64,000 nucleotides of DNA, from positions 124,001 to 188,000 of the forward strand of contig CAKSAP010000003.1 in the NCBI GenBank assembly GCA_934436505.1. Direction: 5' to 3'. Position numbers and translations under genes: made by a program. This document shows positions 8,034 to 15,827 of the stretch, piece after piece. Origin of the DNA: an uncultured Eubacteriales bacterium. Its GTDB lineage: Bacteria; Bacillota; Clostridia; Oscillospirales; Acutalibacteraceae. Each line of letters opens with the position of its first letter. The first letter of the stretch is position 1. The notes below the pieces were generated by a model, which was not told the DNA's origin, searched no databases, and was given only the letters and a program-made list of their open reading frames with translations.

Positions 8034-8534
8034 TTATTCTTTAATGTACACTTTTTCGACTTTTCCGACGTAAATTTTGTGAAAATCGCCATTAGTGTAA
8101 TTATCCATAATACTTTCGTCAATAAAGCTGTCGGGAGTCATATCGCAAGCGGCAATTTTCTTGAGCACCATAACAACATTTGCCTGTTCAAACGAAACCG
8201 CATTGTCAACATCAATCGGAACGAAGCCTGTTTCCTTTGCCTTATCTACATCCCTGCCCGACTTTGAGCCGCAAATGCCCAATTCCTTTTTATATTCGCC
8301 GTCAAAGAATGAGAGCGTAAATGTATCATTTCTCTCCATATAGCCGAAGGTGTGCCTCTGAGGGCGTACAAAGCACGCTACAACGTCTTTTCCCCAAAGC
8401 TCGCCTACAAGTCCCCAGCTGACCGTCATAGTGTTCCAGTCGCTTATATCGCCTGCTGTGAGCAATGCCCAATCGTCAGCTATCATTTCAACGGGGGATT
8501 TTTTCAAATCTCTGATATTTATTTCTTTAAGCAT
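8034..8534 (-). CDS. Flavin reductase-like domain protein (FMN-binding split barrel)
   Basis: A 166-residue single-domain protein of the flavin reductase-like / flavoredoxin family. Family hallmarks are visible: SPVEMIADDWALLTAGD at residues 13-29, then NTMTVSWG. The segment CFVRPQRHTFGYMERNDTF corresponds to the FMN-phosphate contact loop (V-R-P-x-R). The GICGSKSGRDVDK region follows. Such proteins bind FMN and work as NAD(P)H:flavin reductases or electron carriers in anaerobes; the exact partner cannot be read from sequence. The start is ATG 8532-8534 with AAGGAGG upstream. It is a monocistronic minus-strand gene between the htrA terminator and the 5S promoter. Confidence 0.85.
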   Translation of the reverse strand: MLKEINIRDLKKSPVEMIADDWALLTAGDISDWNTMTVSWGLVGELWGKDVVACFVRPQRHTFGYMERNDTFTLSFFDGEYKKELGICGSKSGRDVDKAKETGFVPIDVDNAVSFEQANVVMVLKKIAACDMTPDSFIDESIMDNYTNGDFHKIYVGKVEKVYIKE

Positions 8535-8592
8535 AAAAAAGCCTCCTTAATTGTTTACTTAATTATTATATACTATTTTACGTTTTATGACA

Positions 8593-8633
8593 ACAAAAAG
8601 CGGAGAAATCCGAAAGCTCAAATCTCTCCGCTT
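8593..8633 (-). terminator. Intrinsic terminator after htrA
   Basis: Arms AAGCGGAGA (8598-8606) and TCTCCGCTT (8625-8633) read on the minus strand are followed by TTTTTGTTG. Confidence 0.8.
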
Positions 8634-8650
8634 AATTTATTTACAGCTTA

Positions 8651-10249
8651 TCAATACTGTTCGCTCTGACCCTGATTATAGAAGTATCCGAACGGGTTGT
8701 AGGATTGTGTTGATGATTCCTCTGCAACGGTCGTGTTGTTGCCCTTATCCTCAACAAGTGCAACGGTAACCTCAAACTCCGTAATCTGATAATTGTTATC
8801 AACGTGGCAAATCGTAAGCGTGAGCTTATCGCCTACCTTTGAATTTTCAATCAAATCAGGCAGCTTATCCGTTGTGTCAAGGTCTTCGCCGTTTACCTTT
8901 GTGATAAGGTCGCCGGGTGCAACCTGAGTATTTACAAGCGGACTGTCCGTTGTAATGCTCTTGATAACGAGTGTGCCTGCGGGAAGTCCCTTAACACCGA
9001 CAAGCATACTGTATGTCTGACTTGCCTGTGCAGGCGTATAAGTTATACCAAGCTTAGCTCTGTCGGTAACATATCCGTGCTCTATAATATCGTTGTAAAC
9101 GTCAACAAAGGTTGAACTCGGTACGGAAAAGCCCATACCCTCATAATCGGTGCTTGAAATCTTTGAAGAGTTAATGCCTACAAGCTGTCCCTTTGAGTTT
9201 ACAAGCGCACCGCCTGAGTTACCGGGGTTAATTGCCGCCGTGTGCTGTATGCACTCCATTTCATAGCCTATGCTGCTGTTTATAGGTCTTGCAATAGCGG
9301 AAACCATACCGTTTGTAAATGAGCCTGCGAAATCAACACCGCCGGGGTTACCGATAGCATAAACCGTTTCGCCTACGCTCAAAGCATCGGAGTCGCCTAT
9401 TTCAATAGCTTTAAGACCTGTCTTTGCAATTCTCATAACCGCAATATCTGTCTTTGCATCATAGCCGATAAGCGTTGCGTCATACTGCGAATCATCGTAA
9501 AGCTGTACTTTTATTGTTCCGCCATCCGAAACTACGTGAGCACAGGTGATAATGTAGGTGTATTTGCCGTCCTTATCCTCGCCGACAATAACGCCCGAGC
9601 CTTCGCCGCTTTTCATATTCGCACCGCTGTTTGAATAAACAAGCACGCCTACCGAGGACTCTTTAACCTTATTGTAAACGCCTACCGCCGTAAGCTCTCC
9701 CGAGCTGTCAGTCTCAGAAGCAGAGTCGGAAGCAGCTGTCGAAAGCGTAGGACCGTCAACCTTAACCTTTGAGCTGTCCTTTTTATTGACGATTGAGAAC
9801 ACGGTAAGGAATACCGAAAGTGCCGCTATTACCGCAACTACGATTATAAATATCTTTAAGCCGTTCTTTTTGCCTTTTTCGTTATGTGCGGGTACATAGC
9901 TGTCATTTGCTGTATAGCCGCCGTTTTGAGCATTATACGGGCTTCCTGCGTGGAACGTATGGTTTTGCTGCGAATTTTGTCCGTAATAGACGTAATTCGG
10001 AGTTCTGCCGTAGCCGTAGCTCTGGTTATTAGGGTTGCTTTGTCCGTAATATCCGCCGTTATTTTGAGGGTTATTGTAGCCGTTATTATACGGAGAATAT
10101 CCGTTAGTTCCGCCCTGATTGCTTGAGCCTTGTCCCTGCGGTTGACTGCTTGTGCTGTCGGAGCTTACATTTTGATTAAACTCCTCTTTCTTTTCGGTGT
10201 TTTCCGAAGGTTCATTGTTCGGTGTCTTGTTTTCATCAAATTCGCTCAT
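8651..10249 (-). CDS. htrA: HtrA/DegP-type membrane-anchored serine protease with PDZ domain
   Basis: A 532-residue envelope quality-control protease. Residues 1-125 are a cytoplasmic low-complexity tail very rich in Asn, Gln, Gly, Tyr and Ser. One transmembrane helix follows (LKIFIIVVAVIAALSVFL), then a trypsin-like domain. Its catalytic triad is His238 (TCAHVV), Asp268 (KTDIAVM) and Ser345 (NPGNSGGAL). A single PDZ domain lies at about 420-510 (GTLVIKSITTDSPL, APGDLITKVNG). The start is ATG 10247-10249, after AGGAGG (10259-10264). An in-frame extension to 10,321 would overlap the kinase gene and has no ribosome binding site. It is the third gene after a response regulator and a histidine kinase, as in CssRS/HtrA-type secretion-stress systems. 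It probably degrades misfolded exported proteins. Confidence 0.92.
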   Translation of the reverse strand: MSEFDENKTPNNEPSENTEKKEEFNQNVSSDSTSSQPQGQGSSNQGGTNGYSPYNNGYNNPQNNGGYYGQSNPNNQSYGYGRTPNYVYYGQNSQQNHTFHAGSPYNAQNGGYTANDSYVPAHNEKGKKNGLKIFIIVVAVIAALSVFLTVFSIVNKKDSSKVKVDGPTLSTAASDSASETDSSGELTAVGVYNKVKESSVGVLVYSNSGANMKSGEGSGVIVGEDKDGKYTYIITCAHVVSDGGTIKVQLYDDSQYDATLIGYDAKTDIAVMRIAKTGLKAIEIGDSDALSVGETVYAIGNPGGVDFAGSFTNGMVSAIARPINSSIGYEMECIQHTAAINPGNSGGALVNSKGQLVGINSSKISSTDYEGMGFSVPSSTFVDVYNDIIEHGYVTDRAKLGITYTPAQASQTYSMLVGVKGLPAGTLVIKSITTDSPLVNTQVAPGDLITKVNGEDLDTTDKLPDLIENSKVGDKLTLTICHVDNNYQITEFEVTVALVEDKGNNTTVAEESSTQSYNPFGYFYNQGQSEQY

Positions 10250-10265
10250 AGATATAAGCCTCCTG

Positions 10266-11801
10266 TTATGCCTTATTCCGATAATCGTTCGGAATAGTAA
10301 ATTCAAATTGAGTATATTCATCCTCGACGCTTTCAGCGCTGACCGTACCGCCGTGAAGCTCTACAACGGTCTTAACAATGTAAAGACCGAGTCCTGCGCT
10401 TTTAGTGTCGTAGCTTCTTGATTTATCTACCTTATAAAACCTCTCAAACACCTTAGAAAGTTCTTCGTTTGAAATACCTGTACCGGTATTTCTTATCTTT
10501 ACGCTGACGGTGTTGTCGTCATTGTTCTCTACAAAGACAAAAATCTTACCGTTTTCCGTAAATTTAACCGCATTGTCAACAAGGTTGTATATGACCTGAT
10601 GGATAAGATCCTCATCGGCGCAAACAGTTGTCGGAGCAAGTGCGTCAAGTCCGCAAATTTCAATATTTTTCTGCTCAATCTGTTGCTCAAACGAGACAAG
10701 AACATTGAAAATATCATTACAGATATTGAAATTAACGGGGTTTAGGTTCAGCTCCCCTGCCTCGATTTTGGAAATATTAAGCATTGCAACAACAAGCCTT
10801 GAAAGCCGCTTCGTCTCATTGGAAACTATTTCAAGATAATGCTTTTCCTTTTCGGGGGGAATTGTTCCGTCAAGTATTCCGTCGATAAATCCGCTGATTG
10901 TCGTCATAGGCGTTTTAAGCTCATGCGAAACATTTGCAACAAAACTTCGCCGTGAGCTTTCATATAGCGCCAAGCTTGACGCCATTGAGTTAAACGCCCT
11001 TAACAGATGAGCCAATTCTGTATCGTCATTTTTCCTAACCTTAACACGATAGCTGAAATCACCCTTTGCGTAGCATTTTGTAGCTCTCGACATATCCTTC
11101 AAGGGGCTTAAAAGGTCATTTGTAAAGAAATAGGTTGCAATAGCACCGATTACAAGAGCAAATAACGAGCCTACCAAAAATATCTTCATTGAATTTGAAA
11201 GATAGTTAAGTGCACCTAAGGAAGCAGGCTTTACCGCAAAAACTATTGCCACGGTTTTTCCGTCCACGACAACGGGGCTTGCCGAATACATCTGCGACTT
11301 GGTATAAACACCGTCAAGAGTTGAAGCAGGACTTGATGAGCCGTTTTCGTCAATAGAATTTATTATTGATTGCGGAATGGTATAAAAGCTGTGTACTATG
11401 CATTCTCCGTTACTGCTTATTTCAAAATTATCGGAAACCAAATCCTTGCAAAGTATAACCCTGCCGTCCATATTGCAAACATAAATGTCTGCGTCGATAG
11501 CCTCCGAAATCATTGATATATTATTACAAAGTATAAACGTTGCGTTTTGCATATCCGGCTGCATTCGGTTTGTAAGAATTTCTTCTGTTAAATCAGCAAC
11601 CTGCTTTGTGTTTTCGGAAAGCATTTTCATCGTTTCTTTTGTCCAATTATTTGTTCCGAAGAAGCTTACCGCAACGGCAAGTATTACAAAGCAAAGAATT
11701 TCCAAAACGAAGAATGCGAAAAAATATTTAATGAATATGGAACGCCTTTTGAAAGCGTTTTTTAACCTTTTTGGCAAAGAGCCTCTTCTTGTGTTCGGCA
11801 T
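10266..11801 (-). CDS. Membrane sensor histidine kinase (HAMP, HisKA, HATPase)
   Basis: A 511-residue sensor kinase. A basic N-terminus leads into TM1 (FIKYFFAFFVLEILCFVILA). An extracytoplasmic sensing domain of about 145 residues follows, then TM2 (about 195-220). A HAMP linker (LLSPLKDMSRATKCYAKGDF) precedes HisKA with the phosphoacceptor His293 (NVSHELKTPM). The HATPase has the N box NLVDNAVKFT and the G2 box GLGLYIVK. The start ATG 11799-11801 lies six bases from the stop of the response regulator, with its ribosome binding site inside that gene's end. The cognate target is probably HtrA, encoded next. The signal is unknown; the context suggests envelope or secretion stress. Confidence 0.92.
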   Translation of the reverse strand: MPNTRRGSLPKRLKNAFKRRSIFIKYFFAFFVLEILCFVILAVAVSFFGTNNWTKETMKMLSENTKQVADLTEEILTNRMQPDMQNATFILCNNISMISEAIDADIYVCNMDGRVILCKDLVSDNFEISSNGECIVHSFYTIPQSIINSIDENGSSSPASTLDGVYTKSQMYSASPVVVDGKTVAIVFAVKPASLGALNYLSNSMKIFLVGSLFALVIGAIATYFFTNDLLSPLKDMSRATKCYAKGDFSYRVKVRKNDDTELAHLLRAFNSMASSLALYESSRRSFVANVSHELKTPMTTISGFIDGILDGTIPPEKEKHYLEIVSNETKRLSRLVVAMLNISKIEAGELNLNPVNFNICNDIFNVLVSFEQQIEQKNIEICGLDALAPTTVCADEDLIHQVIYNLVDNAVKFTENGKIFVFVENNDDNTVSVKIRNTGTGISNEELSKVFERFYKVDKSRSYDTKSAGLGLYIVKTVVELHGGTVSAESVEDEYTQFEFTIPNDYRNKA

Positions 11802-11806
11802 ACCTC

Positions 11807-12499
11807 TTAATCCTTCGTCTCGAATTTATAGCCGACGCCCCAAACGGTTTTAAGCTCCCATTTATCGGAAACGCCCTCTAATTTTTCACGAAGTCTTTTA
11901 ACGTGAACATCAACTGTTCTTGAGTCGCCGTAATAATCAAAGCCCCAAACCTCATCAAGAAGCTGATCTCTCGAGAAAACCCTGTTTGGATTGGAGGCAA
12001 GGTGGAAAATAAGCTCCAGCTCTTTAGGCGGAGTATCGACCTGAACGCCGTTGACCTTCATCTCGTAATTTTCAAGGTTTATTGAAAGCTTATCAAAATT
12101 AACTTCCTTTGTGTTTGCAGGACCTGCCGAGCCGGCACTTCTTCTCAAAACAGCCTTAATTCTTGCAACAATCTCTTTTGTGTCAAAGGGCTTTGTAACA
12201 TAGTCGTCTGCACCGAGCTCAAGACCGAGCACCTTGTCAAAGGTTTCGCCCTTAGCCGTGAGCATTATTATCGGCTTATCGGAGAATTTACGTATCTCTC
12301 TGCATACCTGCCAGCCGTCAAGACCGGGAAGCATAATATCAAGCAAAACCAAATCGGGCATTTCCGCCTTAAATGTATCAACGGCACTCATACCGTCGTT
12401 AACTATCTTTGTAGCATAGCCCTCTTTTTCAAGATAGAGTCTTAAAAGCTCGCAAATATTGACATCATCGTCAACAATCATAATTTTTTCGTTAGCCAT
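11807..12499 (-). CDS. OmpR/PhoB-family response regulator
   Basis: A 230-residue response regulator. The receiver domain has the acidic pair in IVDDD, the phosphoacceptor Asp54 (LLDIMLPG), and the conserved Thr (MLTAKG) and Lys (TKPFD). The C-terminal winged helix has LIFHLASNPNRVFSR, then SRTVDVHVKRLREKL and the closing WGVGYKFE. It is the first gene of a three-gene unit with the sensor kinase and htrA. The start is ATG 12497-12499 after a GGAGGAAA ribosome binding site. I could not find a convincing -35/-10 pair in the 99-base gap upstream, so control may be atypical or autoregulated. Confidence 0.93.
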   Translation of the reverse strand: MANEKIMIVDDDVNICELLRLYLEKEGYATKIVNDGMSAVDTFKAEMPDLVLLDIMLPGLDGWQVCREIRKFSDKPIIMLTAKGETFDKVLGLELGADDYVTKPFDTKEIVARIKAVLRRSAGSAGPANTKEVNFDKLSINLENYEMKVNGVQVDTPPKELELIFHLASNPNRVFSRDQLLDEVWGFDYYGDSRTVDVHVKRLREKLEGVSDKWELKTVWGVGYKFETKD

Positions 12500-12598
12500 T
12501 TTCGTTTCCTCCTGCCCTGTGTTTTCTAAATAATACTGTAAAAATAATAATTAAATATGAACAAACATCAAACAATTGTTTAATTGTGAACGGCGACG

Positions 12599-13645
12599 TT
12601 ATTTTGAAAACTTGAATATTGTCCTCGACACAAACGGTTTTTCGGGTGAAAAGATATTGCTTATGAATTCCTCGTGGTTTGCGGCGTCGGGGAAATACTG
12701 TGTTTCAAGGCAAAAGCCAGTTCTGTATTCAAGAGGCTTTCCTGCCTTTCCGATCTGTGTACCGTTCATATAGTTGCCGATATAGAACTGTGAGCCGGGC
12801 AAATCGGTATATGCTTCAAGCACAATACCGCTTTTATCGGATTTAACAACCGCAAATTTTTTAAGCGTTCCGTCATATCCCGAAATTGCAAAGTTATGGT
12901 CATAGCCTCTGCCGATTATCAGCTGCTCATCCTTTTCGTCAACGTCTCTTTCTATCGTCTTAGGCGTTCTGAAATCAAAAGCCGTGCCTGTAACGTCTCT
13001 TATCTCGCCTGTCGGGATAGCGTCATTGTTGGTAGGCGTATAAGCGTCGCAGAAAAATTGCACCTCGTGGTCAACTATCTGACCGCCGTCAAAGCCCTTG
13101 AGGTTAAAATAAGCGTGGTTTGTGATATTAAGCGGACATTTTTCGGTCGGTACGCAATTATAATCGATTATAACCTCGTTATCGTTAGTGAATGTGAATT
13201 TAACCTCGTTGTCAACCTCTCCGGGAAAGCCCTCTGCTCCGTTGGGGCTGTGATAGGTAAATTTAACGCTGTTATCCCCTACAATTTCACTGCTCCAAAC
13301 AACCGTTTCGTACTCGTGGTTGCTGTGAAGCGTAAACTTGCCGTCAACGTTCTTGGTTATCTGATAATTCTTGCCGTCAATGGTAATTCCCTTGCCTGCA
13401 ATTCTGTTTGCAACTCTGCCGACTGTTCTGCCCTGAGAGTCCGTACAAAGCTCCTGTCCCTCAACCGTATCAAAGCCGACAAGGACATCAAGCATATTGC
13501 CGTTTTTATCGGGAACAACGATTTTGTTAAGAGTTGCGCCGTAATCAACAAGCTCTATATAAGCTCCGTTATCGTTTGTAATAGTAAAAGAATGGACATC
13601 TCTGCCGTCCTTAAGCTTTCCGTAAAAGTTCTTTTCAATTTTCAT
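12599..13645 (-). CDS. galM: Galactose mutarotase (aldose 1-epimerase)
   Basis: A 348-residue enzyme that interconverts the alpha and beta anomers of galactose or glucose for the Leloir pathway. The catalytic regions are present: NHAYFNLKG with the acid histidine, and the glutamate base in CLETQYFPDA. The TLHSNHEYETVVW segment is also typical. The start is ATG 13643-13645, seven bases after GGAGGG; a longer frame to 13,705 has no ribosome binding site and would overlap the promoter. No galK or galT lies beside it, so it may serve several glycan pathways. A strong promoter at 13,677-13,705 fires away from the FHA operon promoter, giving a divergent pair. Confidence 0.92.
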   Translation of the reverse strand: MKIEKNFYGKLKDGRDVHSFTITNDNGAYIELVDYGATLNKIVVPDKNGNMLDVLVGFDTVEGQELCTDSQGRTVGRVANRIAGKGITIDGKNYQITKNVDGKFTLHSNHEYETVVWSSEIVGDNSVKFTYHSPNGAEGFPGEVDNEVKFTFTNDNEVIIDYNCVPTEKCPLNITNHAYFNLKGFDGGQIVDHEVQFFCDAYTPTNNDAIPTGEIRDVTGTAFDFRTPKTIERDVDEKDEQLIIGRGYDHNFAISGYDGTLKKFAVVKSDKSGIVLEAYTDLPGSQFYIGNYMNGTQIGKAGKPLEYRTGFCLETQYFPDAANHEEFISNIFSPEKPFVSRTIFKFSK

Positions 13646-13676
13646 AGTTTGTCCCTCCGTACAAAAATATATAATA

Positions 13677-13705
13677 AGTATATAATTATTGATAATTTGT
13701 GTCAA
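13677..13705 (-). promoter_or_regulatory. galM promoter
   Basis: Minus strand: TTGACA (13700-13705), 17-base spacer, TATACT (13677-13682). Confidence 0.75.
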
Positions 13706-13724
13706 GAATTAGGGTGTTGTTTTA

Positions 13725-13753
13725 TTGACTTTTAGCTCATTTAATTGTATTCT
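13725..13753 (+). promoter_or_regulatory. Promoter of the FHA-ftsW-pbp operon
   Basis: TTGACT (13725-13730), 17-base spacer, TATTCT (13748-13753), divergent from the galM promoter 20 bases away. The nearby TATACT at 13,754 could give an alternative -10 box. Confidence 0.6.
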
Positions 13754-13781
13754 TATACTATATTTGATAAGGAGAAATGGC

Positions 13782-14513
13782 ATGGAAGTTTTTCTTGAAC
13801 AATTTGACTATTTTGTACGCTATATTTTCGCCGCAATTGCTGTCGTGATACTTCTCAGATGCGTATTTTCGCTTTTCCGTTCAAGACCGAGACGGGAGTC
13901 AATGGCAACGCTTGTAAATCTTGCCGACGATACGGAAATCGACATTGAAAATTGGGAAACATCAATCGGCAGGAGTCGTTCGTGCGACATTTCATTGAAA
14001 AAGTACGGCACGGTTTCGAGATTTCATGCTGTGCTTGCGCTTCGTAAGGACGGCTGGTTTATATTTGACACCGACTCTAAAACAGGCGTCTATGTAAACG
14101 GCAAGCAAATTCGACACGCCGCTAAAATATCCGACGGCGATACGGTTTCATTCGGTAATGCCGTTATGAAATTCGCTTCCCACGGCTACGGCGTCGAAGC
14201 AGAGGGCGAGGAAGCACAGACGGTTGACTTTACAAATGCAACAAGGCTTGTAAACCTTGCTGATAAGAGCGCATATTACCTCAACGGCAGCTGTCTTTTC
14301 GGCAGAGGCAGAAATTGTAACATTTGCCTGCCTATGAGCGATATTTCAAAAGAACACGCAGAGGTTTATCTTACAAAGGATGGCTGGATGATTGCCGACC
14401 TCAATTCGGAAAACGGAACTTACTTAAACGGAGAGCTTGTGTTTGACGCATATCCCCTTTACGACGGTGATGTTATTACAATCGGCTCTTACAGCTTTAT
14501 GTTCAGAGAATAA
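13782..14513 (+). CDS. Membrane-anchored protein with two FHA domains
   Basis: A 243-residue protein. One N-terminal helix (residues about 10-32, YIFAAIAVVILLRC) anchors it. Two forkhead-associated domains follow, at about 60-135 and 165-240. Both keep the phosphothreonine-binding signature: GRSRSCDI, SRFH and GVYVNG in the first; GRGRNCNI, SKEHAEV and GTYLNG in the second. FHA domains bind phosphothreonine, so it should recruit targets of a Ser/Thr kinase, but none is encoded here. It is followed 12 bases later by an FtsW/RodA gene and a penicillin-binding protein, the arrangement known from actinobacterial fha-rodA-pbpA loci. A role in regulating cell-wall synthesis is inferred. The start is ATG 13782, seven bases after GGAG. 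Confidence 0.85.
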   Translation: MEVFLEQFDYFVRYIFAAIAVVILLRCVFSLFRSRPRRESMATLVNLADDTEIDIENWETSIGRSRSCDISLKKYGTVSRFHAVLALRKDGWFIFDTDSKTGVYVNGKQIRHAAKISDGDTVSFGNAVMKFASHGYGVEAEGEEAQTVDFTNATRLVNLADKSAYYLNGSCLFGRGRNCNICLPMSDISKEHAEVYLTKDGWMIADLNSENGTYLNGELVFDAYPLYDGDVITIGSYSFMFRE

Positions 14514-14525
14514 GGGGGTGCTACT

Positions 14526-15821
14526 GTGTCGGAGAAAATTAAAAAAGATAAAAAGAAAACACATAAAAGAAAAATGAGATACAGACGCCCTGTAAATTGG
14601 CTCTTTCTCCTGCTTTTAATGACCGCATTTCAGATTTTCTGCGCTATTCAGATTTTGACAAACGGCGGAGAGGATATTGTAAAGGGAACTATAATAGCAG
14701 TATTTGCTCTTTATATTACGGTAGAATGGACGTATTTCATTGTATTTGCAGGCTTTTTGAGAAGAAAAAGCTTTGAGGTTGAGCTGATAGCGTTCTTCCT
14801 GTCGGGAATCGGTCTTGCATTGACAACAAGCGTTTATCCTAACAAGGCATATACACAGCTTATCGCAATTCTCCTCGGTATCGGCGTATTTATTGTCCTG
14901 CTTTGGATTTTAAGCGATATTGACAGAGTTGTTAAGCTTCGTATGCCCGTTGCAATTCTTTCTATCGCCGCTTTGGTGTTCACGCTTATATTTGCAAAGA
15001 ACATCAACGGTGCAAGGAACTGGATTATTATCGGCGACGGCCTTTTGTCTATTCAGACCTCGGAGATTGTAAAGGTTGCATTTATCTTTGTCGGTGCGGC
15101 AACGCTCGAAACCTTGCAGTCAACCAAGCTTTTGACAAAATATATCATCTTTGCGGTAACTTGCGTAGGCTTGTTATTTATAATGAAGGATTTCGGTACT
15201 GCACTTATTTTCTTCTTCACATTCGTTATAATCGCATTTTTGCGTTCGGGCGATATTAAAACAATTTTCCTTATCTGTGCGGGTGCGCTCATCGGCGGCA
15301 TCGGTGTATTGACCTTTAAGCCGTATGTTGCAAACAGATTTAATTCGTACCGTCATATTTGGGAAGTTGCCGACACAAAGGGCTATCAGCAGGTTAGACT
15401 TTTGATTTATTCCGTCAGCGGCGGACTGTTCGGACTCGGACTCGGCAACGGAAAATTGAGAGGCATATATGCTTCTACCGAGGACCTTGCTTTCGGTATG
15501 GTGTGCGAGGAATTCGGAATTATAATTGCCTTTACGGTGCTGCTTACATTCGTGGCGTTGGTTGTTTACAGTATCAGATACTCCGTAGCCGCACGCTCGT
15601 CCTTCTATTCGATTGCAGCCTGCGCCGCTTCCGCACTTTTGCTTTTCCAAACGGCACTTCACGTTTTCGGTGCAACAGACCTTCTTCCGTGGACGGGCGT
15701 TACGCTTCCGTTTATCAGCCGAGGCGGATCGAGTATGATGTGCTGTTGGGGACTTGTGGCGTTGATTAAGGCGATAGACGTTAAAACCTATAAGCGTTAC
15801 GATAAAGTTGTAAAGGGGTGA
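14526..15821 (+). CDS. FtsW/RodA/SpoVE-family SEDS peptidoglycan polymerase
   Basis: A 431-residue polytopic membrane protein with about ten hydrophobic segments. SEDS hallmarks are NGARNWI near residue 160, EIVKVAFIF at about 180, and FGTALIFFF at about 225. The C-terminal PWTGVTLPFISRGGSSMM is the FtsW/RodA signature. These proteins polymerise lipid II glycan strands with a partner class B PBP, and one is encoded six bases downstream. A basic N-terminal extension (KKDKKKTHKRKMRYRR) precedes the first helix. The start is GTG 14526, with AAGGGGG upstream. Context points to an elongation, division or sporulation pair, which cannot be decided here. Confidence 0.9.
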   Translation: MSEKIKKDKKKTHKRKMRYRRPVNWLFLLLLMTAFQIFCAIQILTNGGEDIVKGTIIAVFALYITVEWTYFIVFAGFLRRKSFEVELIAFFLSGIGLALTTSVYPNKAYTQLIAILLGIGVFIVLLWILSDIDRVVKLRMPVAILSIAALVFTLIFAKNINGARNWIIIGDGLLSIQTSEIVKVAFIFVGAATLETLQSTKLLTKYIIFAVTCVGLLFIMKDFGTALIFFFTFVIIAFLRSGDIKTIFLICAGALIGGIGVLTFKPYVANRFNSYRHIWEVADTKGYQQVRLLIYSVSGGLFGLGLGNGKLRGIYASTEDLAFGMVCEEFGIIIAFTVLLTFVALVVYSIRYSVAARSSFYSIAACAASALLLFQTALHVFGATDLLPWTGVTLPFISRGGSSMMCCWGLVALIKAIDVKTYKRYDKVVKG

Positions 15822-15827
15822 TAAGGA

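Noticed and set aside
12896..13735. 279-codon open frame on the plus strand opposite galM
   Set aside because: It is the antisense shadow of a well-supported galM gene, lacks a ribosome binding site and has no recognisable protein motif.
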